This document shows positions 33,356-41,523 of a DNA stretch of 64,000 bases, piece by piece. The notes beneath the pieces are model-generated. The model was not told where the DNA came from and did not search any database. It saw only the letters and a list, made by a program, of their open reading frames with translations. How positions within the stretch are numbered: the stretch's first letter is position 1; the number at the start of each line of letters is the position of its first letter. The stretch is from Bacillota bacterium (GTDB lineage Bacteria; Bacillota; Clostridia; Christensenellales; Christensenellaceae): assembly GCA_023393165.1 (NCBI GenBank), contig JAEWMJ010000018.1:62001-126000 (forward strand). Reading direction: 5' to 3'. The position numbers were made by a program, and so were the translations under genes.

Positions 33356-34657
33356 ATGTCGAAGAATAACAGGTATAACTATTGTGAAAGTTTTAAATGT
33401 TTGCCGGAGGAAAAAATGGCAGAATTAAAGAAAACCTGTTTTGTTATCACGCCGGTTGGAAATGAGGAAGATCCGATCTTAAGGCATATAGAAGGGATCA
33501 TTAATGCAGTTCTTATTCCTGTATTAGGTGATGATTATGAGATTATTATTTCTCATAAATTACCGGATACTGGATCTGTTCATAAACAGATCATACAGTA
33601 TATTTATGATGCAGACCTTGTTGTTGCAAATTTAACTAAAAAACATCCTGTTGTTATTTATGAACTGGCTTTCAGGCATTCTATCGGCACACCGGTTATA
33701 ATGATTGCGGAGCAAGGTACAAATCTGCCTTATTTTTTCACCGAAAAAACAATTTACTATATTAACGACGCCCAGGGTGTACTTGAACTGATAGAAAAAT
33801 TAATGACGCAGGTGGACTTCATAGATTTTTCCAGGGACCGGGAGGGCCCTATATACGATGCGCTGTTAGATACATCCAAGGAAGAATACCTTGTGAAAAA
33901 GATAGAAAAAGAATATCATTCTTTGGCAGATATGGACAAAAATGATGAAATAGCTGAAATAAATGAGATGGAATATGCTTTTTTCAGGGATCTCATAAGT
34001 GAAGATAGTAAAAAGCCGGCTACCAATAATAAACCTGAATATGAAAACTATATTCCTAAGGAAGATATAAATAAAACCCCCGAATCTATTACACTTGAGC
34101 AAATAAGCAACAGCGGCATAAATGAAAAAGAGAATGAATACAGCGGTCGGAATATATACAATCCGGATGATCAAAGCGGCTTACCGCCTGAAAAAGCAAA
34201 AGAAACCGGTCTGACAAAATCGAGCAGTCAAAACGTATTTTCAGGTATTGAAAAGCATACGTTTGACGAGCCGGAATTTGAATTCTTAAATAATATTATG
34301 GATTCAGACGATCTTCCTGAAAGGATAGACGCCGATTTTAAATTTATTCGGGAGATATTGAAGGACAACAAAGAAGAAAAAAAAGCGGCCCCTGAAATCG
34401 ATACTTTACAGGAAATATTTAAGGAAGAGAGGCCAGGAAAGAAAACTGATAAAGACCCTTTGGATCAAGTTGCTGATATTATGGATAAACTCGAAAAAAT
34501 TGAAAAGAAAATATCCAATGTACTTATATTCAGCGAGGAGCATTTTAAAGATTTGCTGGATCAGAATGAGTATCTGAATAAACTGATCAACTTTAATAAT
34601 TTATATAATGAAATAAACGGCATGAAGGTCCAAAATAAAAAATCAGGTTTATTATAA
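33356..34657 (+). CDS. TIR/nucleoside-2-deoxyribosyltransferase-like protein with coiled-coil tail (433 aa)
   Basis: Residues about 27-150 form a flavodoxin-like TIR/deoxyribosyltransferase-type domain: CFVITPVGNEEDPILRHIEGII (nucleotide-site loop), DADLVVANLTKKHPVVIYELAFRHSIGTPVIMI, with Glu103 at the position of the catalytic Glu of both families. The next 200 residues are low-complexity and acidic with little order, and the C-terminus (VADIMDKLEKIEKKISNVL...FKDLLDQNEYLNKLINFNNLYNEI) is a coiled coil suitable for oligomerisation. Proteins beginning with this ITPxG domain are common in bacterial defence loci as NAD- or nucleotide-degrading effectors. A second in-frame ATG at 33416 has a better site (GGAGG, 5 bases) and may be the true start; it would keep the domain. 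It is monocistronic. Defence is inferred. Confidence 0.75.
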   Translation: MSKNNRYNYCESFKCLPEEKMAELKKTCFVITPVGNEEDPILRHIEGIINAVLIPVLGDDYEIIISHKLPDTGSVHKQIIQYIYDADLVVANLTKKHPVVIYELAFRHSIGTPVIMIAEQGTNLPYFFTEKTIYYINDAQGVLELIEKLMTQVDFIDFSRDREGPIYDALLDTSKEEYLVKKIEKEYHSLADMDKNDEIAEINEMEYAFFRDLISEDSKKPATNNKPEYENYIPKEDINKTPESITLEQISNSGINEKENEYSGRNIYNPDDQSGLPPEKAKETGLTKSSSQNVFSGIEKHTFDEPEFEFLNNIMDSDDLPERIDADFKFIREILKDNKEEKKAAPEIDTLQEIFKEERPGKKTDKDPLDQVADIMDKLEKIEKKISNVLIFSEEHFKDLLDQNEYLNKLINFNNLYNEINGMKVQNKKSGLL

Positions 34658-35094
34658 AAATAAGTAAATCAACCGCTTAAGGCGGTTTTTTTATAAGTTT
34701 AAAATTTATCCGGGCAAAAAAGGTTTACCATGATGTCTTTGAATCTATTTATACATTGTAACCGGAGGATTGAACACTGGGGATTCATATGATCAGCAAA
34801 CGGAAAAACTACGGTCTTACATAATTATGCAAAATTATTGAAACCTTAAACACAAATCTCCTAAGAAGCCATTAACTGGTATCATCCGTCAAAAAAGGCT
34901 ATATTATCATATTTGTAAAAAAATATCTCTTGAAAATGTTAAAGAAATCATATAGAATTACGATAAATAAAACAGTTACTTTTATACGTTTTTACCCTTA
35001 TATACAATAATCATATATTGGTGATTTGTGCGTTGTATTATATTTCTCGGATATAAGGACACTCTTTTAGTTGAATATTCGGAGGTCGACATTA
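34658..35094. other. Intergenic region between TIR-like and GGDEF genes
   Basis: It contains a terminator at 34671-34692 (AACCGC/GCGGTT with a T tract). The rest is AT-rich and shows no gene, no convincing promoter and no repeat. Confidence 0.55.
34671..34692 (+). terminator. Terminator after the TIR-like gene
   Basis: AACCGC (34671-34676) and GCGGTT (34682-34687), followed by seven T. Confidence 0.85.
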
Positions 35095-36699
35095 TTGCTC
35101 TACCCAAATGTAAAAACAAAGGTATTGCTGTTTATTAAATATTTATTTTTTATTTTTCTTTGTATAAGCCTTGCTTATTATGCTGTTTATGTTGCTATTC
35201 AGTATAACAACAACATTCAAAAAAGGGCAAATATTGAAAAGAATGAAAATAGTATCATTGAAAACGAAACAAATATGATTATAGGCAAGATTGGCAATGT
35301 ACTATCCGATTTGATGTATCTTTCAGATTCTGTAGATGTAAACAGCTTTGATCTTGATGGCTCTTTTAAAACAGCCCTCCAGTGGAAGGCATTTCTTGAC
35401 AGAAAACAAATATATGACAAGGTATGCTATTACGGCCGCGATGGATCTTCAATTGTAACAATATATTCCAAAAGCGGATCCTATATCAGTAACGACGGCA
35501 ATCCTGACAGGAATTCAGATAGTCTGTTTGAGAAAACTATTTTACTGCAAAAAGGGCAGGCTTACATTTCAAGGCCCATACCAAAACCATTAGAAGGTCC
35601 AACCGGGAAGTCCATAGTATACCTGATGCAGTTTGCGACGCCATTATACGGCAGTGGAGGGAGTGTAAAAGGGATTGTGGTAGCGGATTATTATATTAAC
35701 GATTTGCTCCATGATTTTGCGCATCTTTCCAGTACGAGCAGCGGAAAAGTATACTTGCTTGATTCAAACGCTTTTTCGATTTCGGGAAGCGAAAATATAG
35801 CAACAGGAAAAATGGATATTTCCGGGCTTCATTCATTTGCATTCAGCAGCCAGTACCCAAATGCCTGGAAGTATATGAAAAATAATTTATTAGGCCAGAT
35901 CAGCATAGATAAAGGTTTTTTTACGTTTGGCCATGTATTGCTGTTTAATCAATCATACGGCAGGATAAATGGCGTAAATATCGTGATGGACACGGGAGAC
36001 TGGATTGCAATTTCCGTTATTGATATTTTAAACGAAAGCGGCGAGATAGGAGAGATATTTGAAACAAACGGTTTTAACTTGATGTACAAGCTGCTGGACA
36101 ATCAGTTGTTTGAATTTTTAATGATCTTGGCAGTATCTGCATTAATCGCCATATTATTTATTAAAAACAAATTATCCAAAGATGCAATCAAATATTTCTC
36201 CGAATATGACGAACTTACCGATTCATTCAATAGAAGGGCGGGTTTTTACAGACTTCGTGAACTGGGCGGCGCCTTATGGAGAAATTCTAAAAAATTGAGT
36301 GTTTGTTATGTTGACATCGATAATTTAAAGCAGGTAAACGATTCATTGGGCCACGACACTGGAGACGAACTGATAAAAACAGTTGCAGCCGCCATTCAAA
36401 AAAATATCAGGCAATCGGATTTTATGATCCGGATGGGTGGAGATGAATTTCTGCTGGTCCTGATAGATACCGGTGAAAAAGAAGCGGAAGAAATCTGGCA
36501 AAGAATAAAAAGCGAATTTAACACCATCAACCGCCATGAAAACAGAAAGTATATAGTGAGCGCAAGCCATGGGATTGAAGAATGCATTATTGCCAGCAAT
36601 TGCAATATCGAAACGATTATTCAAAAAGCGGACCAGAAAATGTATAAAGAGAAAAACGCCAATAAAAAAAGTTTTAAAGTTATCAAAGCAGAAACATAA
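35095..36699 (+). CDS. Membrane diguanylate cyclase with extracellular sensor (534 aa)
   Basis: The start is probably TTG at 35095, 9 bases after GGAGG (35081-35085). The product has an N-terminal helix (VLLFIKYLFFIFLCISLAYYAVYV), an extracellular region of about 290 residues with dCache-like character, and a second helix (LFEFLMILAVSALIAILFI) near 347-365. A GGDEF domain follows, with active site GGDEF intact and the allosteric I-site RQSD exactly five residues upstream. It should make cyclic di-GMP from two GTP at the membrane and be product-inhibited. The C-terminal extension is lysine-rich. It lies directly upstream of the tail cluster but is closed by a terminator. Confidence 0.92.
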   Translation: MLYPNVKTKVLLFIKYLFFIFLCISLAYYAVYVAIQYNNNIQKRANIEKNENSIIENETNMIIGKIGNVLSDLMYLSDSVDVNSFDLDGSFKTALQWKAFLDRKQIYDKVCYYGRDGSSIVTIYSKSGSYISNDGNPDRNSDSLFEKTILLQKGQAYISRPIPKPLEGPTGKSIVYLMQFATPLYGSGGSVKGIVVADYYINDLLHDFAHLSSTSSGKVYLLDSNAFSISGSENIATGKMDISGLHSFAFSSQYPNAWKYMKNNLLGQISIDKGFFTFGHVLLFNQSYGRINGVNIVMDTGDWIAISVIDILNESGEIGEIFETNGFNLMYKLLDNQLFEFLMILAVSALIAILFIKNKLSKDAIKYFSEYDELTDSFNRRAGFYRLRELGGALWRNSKKLSVCYVDIDNLKQVNDSLGHDTGDELIKTVAAAIQKNIRQSDFMIRMGGDEFLLVLIDTGEKEAEEIWQRIKSEFNTINRHENRKYIVSASHGIEECIIASNCNIETIIQKADQKMYKEKNANKKSFKVIKAET

Positions 36700-36765
36700 T
36701 CCATAGGTGGCAGCGCAATCTACTATTACCGGTCAGTCCAATGAAAGAGCAATTTCCAAAATATT

Positions 36766-36790
36766 ACCGCGAAAGCGGTTTTATTTTTTT
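36766..36790 (+). terminator. Terminator between GGDEF gene and tail cluster
   Basis: ACCGC, GAAA loop, GCGGT, then TTTATTTTTTT. It abuts the 17-bp box that follows. Confidence 0.85.
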
Positions 36791-36791
36791 A

Positions 36792-36828
36792 AAGTTGACG
36801 ATAACTGACACTCCAGCCATGTTAGTTT
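36792..36828 (+). promoter_or_regulatory. Shared 17-bp box (copy 2) heading the phage tail cluster
   Basis: AAAGTTGACGATAACTG at 36792-36808 and TAGTTT at 36823-36828, with the same 22-base spacing from TTGACG as in the other two copies. It lies 49 bases before the sigma-like gene, immediately after a terminator, so it marks the start of a new transcription unit. Confidence 0.7.
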
Positions 36829-36876
36829 AGCGGTAAGAAATCAACCGGCTAGCAGTTTAATGAGGAGGATGAGTAC

Positions 36877-37284
36877 ATGGATTTTGGAGAAATCAGGTAC
36901 AGGAAAATGAAGATTGATTCTATTAATGAACGCATATTAAGGTTAAGGTCTGCAATGGAAACGGGAACGTGCAAGTTGGATGGAATTAAAAAGAACATAC
37001 CCCAGGAGGACAGGCTTGCTGAAAGTATTGCAAAATTAATAGAACTGGAGGATGACCTGTTGCAGGAAACAATCAATTTGGAAGCTTGTATCAGGGAAGT
37101 TGAATGCAGCATCAATAATTTACCGGAACAGCAGCGTCTTGTCATACGTTTAAGAGACATTGACGGCATGAATTGGATCAGGATATCCCAAAAGATGCAC
37201 TATGACGAAAGACACTGCAGACGGATACATAACAAAGCTATGGAAAATTTAAAAAATAACGATGTCCGGTTTTGTCCGGTTTAA
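36877..37284 (+). CDS. Sigma-70-region-4-like regulator (135 aa), phage late-gene type
   Basis: The ATG follows GAGGAGG by 9 bases. A helical N-terminus (about 85 residues with LIELEDDLLQETINLEACIREVE) precedes a region-4-like helix-turn-helix, LPEQQRLVIRLRDIDGMNWIRISQKMHYDERHCRRIHNKAMENL. Proteins of this build (DUF1492/ArpU group; Xpf of the defective phage PBSX) switch on late phage genes. It is the first gene behind the 17-bp box and the only regulator in the tail cluster, so it may activate the box promoters, including its own. Two hairpins, one a terminator, separate it from the structural genes. Confidence 0.75.
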   Translation: MDFGEIRYRKMKIDSINERILRLRSAMETGTCKLDGIKKNIPQEDRLAESIAKLIELEDDLLQETINLEACIREVECSINNLPEQQRLVIRLRDIDGMNWIRISQKMHYDERHCRRIHNKAMENLKNNDVRFCPV

Positions 37285-37340
37285 ATGTGCTATTATGGTA
37301 TTGTTGAAAAAATTTAAAAGATCGGTTTAAAACCGATTTA

Positions 37341-37366
37341 AAGGTGCTCGAAAGGGCGCCTTTTTT
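37341..37366 (+). terminator. Terminator between sigma-like gene and tail genes
   Basis: AAGGTGCTC, GAAA loop, GGGCGCCTT, then six T. A second palindrome, ATCGGTTTAAAACCGAT (37321-37337), lies just before it. Read-through or a second promoter must serve the downstream tail genes. Confidence 0.75.
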
Positions 37367-37495
37367 ATATAAACAAGCCGTACAGAGATGTTCGGCAAAA
37401 GCGGACGGTCAATTAAAGGCAAATATACCTTAAAGGAGGCGGATAAAAAAGATGTGATTTAAAAGTCAATTAAGCTTATGTAAAGGAGGACGATA

Positions 37496-37882
37496 ATGGT
37501 CGACTTATCAGGAATGATTTTTGGTGCGCTAAATGGAATAGGCGGAGTCACCGTTTATTATTTTTCCCCATCCGTGTGGACGGACCTTCCTGCCGTCAGC
37601 TGTTTTGAAGCTCAAAATGCGGAATACAAACGCGCGGGGGGACAGGAATATCTTTCCGAGATACTCTACCAGATTGAGATATGGTCGGGCAACCGGAACG
37701 ATATTCTGCGCATTGCCGGCGAACTGGACGCAAGGCTGGCAGCGATGGGGATGAAAAGAGAAATGAGCTGCGACGATGTGGACAGCGAACATAGCCTGCA
37801 ACACAGGAAAATGCAGTATGGATGTATTGCAAACCGAAACGGACAACTTTTTCAAAAAAATAATAATGATAAAAAGGAGTAA
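37496..37882 (+). CDS. Phage tail terminator/completion-like protein (128 aa)
   Basis: RBS AAAGGAGG lies 7 bases before the ATG. PAVSCFEAQNAEYKRAGGQEYLSEILYQIEIWS followed by ILRIAGELDARLAAMGMKREMSCD and HRKMQYGCI follows the alpha-beta pattern of tail terminator proteins in Gram-positive siphophages, with beta strands around the EYLSEILYQIEIW segment. In a phage such a ring caps the finished tail and joins it to the head; in a head-less particle it would only stop tube growth. It is the first structural gene of the cluster and lies 5 bases from the tube gene. Confidence 0.65.
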   Translation: MVDLSGMIFGALNGIGGVTVYYFSPSVWTDLPAVSCFEAQNAEYKRAGGQEYLSEILYQIEIWSGNRNDILRIAGELDARLAAMGMKREMSCDDVDSEHSLQHRKMQYGCIANRNGQLFQKNNNDKKE

Positions 37883-37887
37883 AACAA

Positions 37888-38394
37888 ATGGCTAACAGAA
37901 TGGTTATGAGGGAAGAAATGCTCTATTATTTGGATGTGGGAACTACTGCGGCTCCCAGCCTTAAATTAATGGGCGACGGTTTTTTGACTGCAGGGATGGC
38001 TTTGAATCCCACGGCTTATAGCAGGAGTTATGTGAATCTGCCGGTAACTGTAAGCGATACGACCGGATATGCGCCGGCAATTTCTTATACAGGCGATATA
38101 TACAGTGAAGACGAAGCCATCAAATTTGTCACCGATGCAGGCCTGAATCGTGAAACTGGCAAAAGGGCCAATATTGTGGAGGTTTATACCTGGATCGCAG
38201 GCACAAAAACCGGCTTTTACAAGGCACTGAAATATCCCGTATCCGTAAATCCCTCTACTTACGGAGCAAATTCCGGCGGCAGCACACTCGATTTTGCAGG
38301 TAGCCTGAATGCTGTTGGTGAAGGCATTACTGGGGAATTTGACCCGGTAGATAAGAAATTTTATACCGATGCCGAAGTAACAACGCTGGCATAA
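37888..38394 (+). CDS. Major tail tube protein (168 aa)
   Basis: AAAAGGAG precedes the ATG. Predominantly beta sequence with LKLMGDGFLTAGMALNPTAYSRSYVN, ISYTGDIYSEDEAIKFVTDAG, EVYTWIAGTKTGFYKALKYPVSV and a Gly/Ser-rich end. This matches tail tube proteins of Gram-positive siphophages in length and order. Many copies would stack into the tube. There is no sheath gene before or after it, so the tail is the flexible non-contractile type. A very strong hairpin 32 bases downstream would lower expression of the chaperone genes relative to the tube, as is usual. Confidence 0.8.
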   Translation: MANRMVMREEMLYYLDVGTTAAPSLKLMGDGFLTAGMALNPTAYSRSYVNLPVTVSDTTGYAPAISYTGDIYSEDEAIKFVTDAGLNRETGKRANIVEVYTWIAGTKTGFYKALKYPVSVNPSTYGANSGGSTLDFAGSLNAVGEGITGEFDPVDKKFYTDAEVTTLA

Positions 38395-38425
38395 TTAATC
38401 TTGTAAATCAGGAGAACACAACAGG

Positions 38426-38459
38426 AAAAGCACTTTGCTGTGTACAGCAAAGTGCTTTT
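38426..38459 (+). terminator. Strong hairpin between tube and chaperone genes
   Basis: A perfect 15-bp stem, AAAAGCACTTTGCTG with CAGCAAAGTGCTTTT, and TGTA loop. Only a short T stretch is built into the stem, so it probably acts as a partial terminator setting protein ratios. Confidence 0.75.
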
Positions 38460-38487
38460 CAAATCTAAAATAAAGGGGCATATACAA

Positions 38488-38937
38488 ATGAGTGAAAAAA
38501 TAGTTTTAGAGTTACCTAATACAAAAAAAGAGGTCGAAATTAAGGGGCAAACATATACATTGGACGTTAATGATATGGCAATGGTCAGAAAAATGGTTGA
38601 GCTGTATAACAACGCAATGAATATAGCAAGAGGAAAAATACCTTCTGATGAAGAGACGGAACAAATCGTTGCAAAATGCAAGGAAACTGTTGATTTGGCT
38701 TTTGGTAAAGATACCTTTGATCAAATATTCGAAAATGAACTGAAAGAAAAACAGTATCTTGCTCCGTTATATGTTTGTGCACAGATCAGCAGGATTTGTA
38801 TGGAAGAATACAACGCCTACAAGAGGCAATATACAAAATCGGTCAATATTGATGAACAAATGGCTGAAATTGACAAATACATGAATGCTATTGCAAAGAT
38901 GAAAAAAATTGAACAGGAAATGGATCATATTAGATGA
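38488..38937 (+). CDS. Tail assembly chaperone, gpG-like (149 aa)
   Basis: ATG at 38488 after AAAGGGG; the frame is open upstream to 38440 but that part lies in the hairpin. KIVLELPNTKKEVEIKGQTYTLDVNDM is a beta-type opening and the rest is helical with acidic and lysine-rich segments. Length and position between the tube and the Gp15-like gene match tail assembly chaperones, which bind the tape measure before tube assembly. The gene ends in an ATGA overlap with the next, so the two are coupled; a separate start rather than a frameshift fusion is used. Confidence 0.72.
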   Translation: MSEKIVLELPNTKKEVEIKGQTYTLDVNDMAMVRKMVELYNNAMNIARGKIPSDEETEQIVAKCKETVDLAFGKDTFDQIFENELKEKQYLAPLYVCAQISRICMEEYNAYKRQYTKSVNIDEQMAEIDKYMNAIAKMKKIEQEMDHIR

Positions 38938-39542
38938 GCTTCATTACAAAAGGCTTGCCGGATTTTGTGCGTATTTCAGGTATGCTTGTCCCGATCAATA
39001 CTGATTTCAGGAAATACATGCAATTTGAAACTGCATTTTTTGACTTGAATTTAACGAACGAAGATAAGCTTTCAATCCTTGTGGAAAACGCACTTGGTGA
39101 TCAACATATACCCGTTACAAGAGATGTGATTGAGGTACTTATGCTTTTTTACCGATGCGGTGAGCCTATTGTAAAAAAGAAAGGAGACTCCTGCACCCAA
39201 AACTGTGATTTGCCCTACTGCTTCGAATATGATGCAGGACGAATCTATTCTGCATTTTTGCATGATTATAATATCAATTTGGCAAACGCAAAACTGCATT
39301 GGTGGGAGTTTAGGGCTTTGTTCAACAGCTTATCCGATGAAACCGAGTTTGTAAAAGTATTGCATTACCGCTGCGTTGAGATTACCGGGGATATGACTAA
39401 AAAGGAGCAGGATTTTTACAAGAAAATGAAAATTAAATATGCTCTGCCCAGAAAGATTGCCGGGCAGGACAAAAAGAACATTGAAAAAGAAATGATTGAA
39501 AGAAGTATAAGAGCAAGAGAGGAGGAAAAAAGGAATGGCTAG
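38934..39542 (+). CDS. Bacteriophage Gp15-like protein, second tail chaperone (202 aa)
   Basis: It starts in an ATGA overlap. ITKGLPDFVRISGMLVPINTDFRKYMQFETAF at the N-terminus and LHWWEFRALFNSLSDETEFVKVLHYRCVEI in the middle match the Gp15 family, found between tail tube and tape measure genes of Gram-positive siphophages. A FYRCGE..CTQNCDLPYC..D segment holds several Cys. The C-terminus is basic and helical. It should act as the gpGT-type partner in tape-measure loading. It overlaps the tape measure start by 8 bases. Confidence 0.78.
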   Translation: MSFITKGLPDFVRISGMLVPINTDFRKYMQFETAFFDLNLTNEDKLSILVENALGDQHIPVTRDVIEVLMLFYRCGEPIVKKKGDSCTQNCDLPYCFEYDAGRIYSAFLHDYNINLANAKLHWWEFRALFNSLSDETEFVKVLHYRCVEITGDMTKKEQDFYKKMKIKYALPRKIAGQDKKNIEKEMIERSIRAREEEKRNG

Positions 39543-41523
39543 TTCCAAAGATGAAGAAGAAGAGAAATTAACAATGGGACAAAAAATAACCGGTTTATCA
39601 GCTGATATTGGAAACGACATACTCGGCGGTATCGGCAAGGCCATATCTGCGGTTGGGGGGCAGGTTAAGGAATTTGTAACGGATTCTACAACATCGTTTA
39701 TGGATTTTGAACACCAGATGGAAACCGTATTTGCGCAAATGCCTGGAGCTACGGCAGAAGATATGGCCAGAATGAGCGATCAGGTTCTAGATTTCTCCAG
39801 AGACTGCGGAGTTCTTCCTGAGGAGGTAATTCCAGCCTTAAGTCAGGCACTGGCGGACGGCGTACCTCAGGAAACTGTGTTTGATAAACTGGCAATTTCG
39901 TTTGGAACCGCATCAGATGAAAATGTCAAGAACATGGATATATTGAATGCCAAATGGGAAACGATGAAAATTGAACTGGGAGAAAAACTTTTGCCGGTTT
40001 TGATTCAATTGGGTGATAAATTGATGAAGTTATTTGAAGAAAACAAACCGGCTATTGACAAATTGATTGATTCCTTAGCAAAATTTGCGGTGGATTGCGG
40101 CAGCAAACTGTTGGATTTCGCTACAAGCGTTATGCCTGTTTTATTGGATGCATTCCAGTGGGTGGTGGATCATGGAGATATCATATTAGCTGCTTTGCTG
40201 GGCGTTGCGGCAGGATTTATTGCCATAGCTATTGCAACCGCACCCATCTCAGCCCCACTCATGCTGCTAACGTTGATTATCATGGGTATTGTAACGGCTA
40301 TCACCTTTTTGGCGATGAATTGGCAGACAATCTGGCAGAACATCAGTGACTTTTTTATAAATGTATGGAATACAATTTCTGGTTTTTTCACTGGGGTGTG
40401 GAACGGTATTGTGGTGTGGTTTACGGAGCAATTGGAAAACGTAGCAGAATTCTTTACCGGTATCTGGCAGGGCATCAGCGACTTTTTTACAACCATATGG
40501 AATAGTATTTCCGGATTCTTCACTGAATTGTGGAACGGTATTGTGGAATGGTTCATGGGGAGTGTAGGGGCAGTGGCGGAGTTTTGGAATGGTATCTGGC
40601 AGGGAATCAGTGACTTTTTCATGACGATCTGGAACACAATTTCAGAATTCTTTATGAATATCTGGAATGGCATCGTAGCATGGTTCACCGAACAAGCGAC
40701 CGCATATGTTGAATTATGGAACAGTATTTGGCAGGGAATCAGTGACTTTTTCATGACGATCTGGAACACTATCTCAGAATTTTTTATTAACATCTGGAAC
40801 GGCTTGGTGGAATGGTTCATGTCGGCAGCTTCGTCACTTTCAGCTTTCTGGAATGGTATCTGGCAGGAAATAAGCGATTTCTTTATAAGTATCTGGAATG
40901 GTATCAGTTCATTCTTTTCAGGTATCTGGAATGGAATTGTTGGATGGTTTACAAGCTCCCTCAATTCCGTATCAACAGTATTCAGCAGCATTTGGAACGG
41001 AGTAAGCGGTACATTTATAAACATTTGGAATAATATCAAAGGCGTTTTTGAAACCGTTTGGAACAGTATCACTGGCATGTTCAGCAATGTTGGATCCTGG
41101 TTTGCGGATATCGGCAAGAATATTGTGTCCGGTATCTGGAATGGTATTTCCAGTATGGTTGACTGGATCAAGGACAAAATAATGGGATTCGCCAGCAGTG
41201 TAACGGATTGGTTTAAAGGGTTTTTTGGTATCGCAAGTCCTTCCAAGCTGATGCGTGATATGATTGGTAAAAACCTTGCACTGGGTATCAGTGTCGGCTT
41301 TACTGATAATATCGACGATGTATTTTCGGATATGGAAACGAGCGTCGGCTACAATATGGATAAGCTGATCGGGGATAGCGGCAATTTATCTGTACAGGGG
41401 CAGCAGGTTACAAACAATGACAATGGCGTTACACTTGGGCCGATTATTATTCAGCAACCTGTAGCGTCACCAGCTGAAACTGCAAGAGCAATTAAAAGAG
41501 AGGCGGTGGCGATACTTGGATAA
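39535..41523 (+). CDS. Tail tape measure protein, short form (662 aa)
   Basis: GAGGAGG lies just before the ATG. The N-terminus (GQKITGLSADIGNDILGGIGKAISAVGGQVKEFVTDSTTSFMDFEHQMETVF) and the segment MDILNAKWETMKIELGEKLLPVLIQL are typical of tape measures. Between them the usual conserved region is shortened. Two hydrophobic helices follow (about 220-265). From about 265 to 540 the sequence is a run of WNxIW/WxNISxFF units of about 22 residues. Near-identical ones around 40600-40690 and 40730-40810 show recent duplication. The tail end has the SPSKLMRDMIGKNLALGI motif. By the usual ratio of about 1.5 angstrom per residue the tail would be about 100 nm. No lytic domain is present. Confidence 0.9.
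   Translation: MASSKDEEEEKLTMGQKITGLSADIGNDILGGIGKAISAVGGQVKEFVTDSTTSFMDFEHQMETVFAQMPGATAEDMARMSDQVLDFSRDCGVLPEEVIPALSQALADGVPQETVFDKLAISFGTASDENVKNMDILNAKWETMKIELGEKLLPVLIQLGDKLMKLFEENKPAIDKLIDSLAKFAVDCGSKLLDFATSVMPVLLDAFQWVVDHGDIILAALLGVAAGFIAIAIATAPISAPLMLLTLIIMGIVTAITFLAMNWQTIWQNISDFFINVWNTISGFFTGVWNGIVVWFTEQLENVAEFFTGIWQGISDFFTTIWNSISGFFTELWNGIVEWFMGSVGAVAEFWNGIWQGISDFFMTIWNTISEFFMNIWNGIVAWFTEQATAYVELWNSIWQGISDFFMTIWNTISEFFINIWNGLVEWFMSAASSLSAFWNGIWQEISDFFISIWNGISSFFSGIWNGIVGWFTSSLNSVSTVFSSIWNGVSGTFINIWNNIKGVFETVWNSITGMFSNVGSWFADIGKNIVSGIWNGISSMVDWIKDKIMGFASSVTDWFKGFFGIASPSKLMRDMIGKNLALGISVGFTDNIDDVFSDMETSVGYNMDKLIGDSGNLSVQGQQVTNNDNGVTLGPIIIQQPVASPAETARAIKREAVAILG

Noticed and set aside
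40170..41246. 358-codon minus-strand frame inside the tape measure gene
   Set aside because: It is the complement of the WNxIW repeats, shows only repeat-derived PFQ units and has no ribosome binding site.
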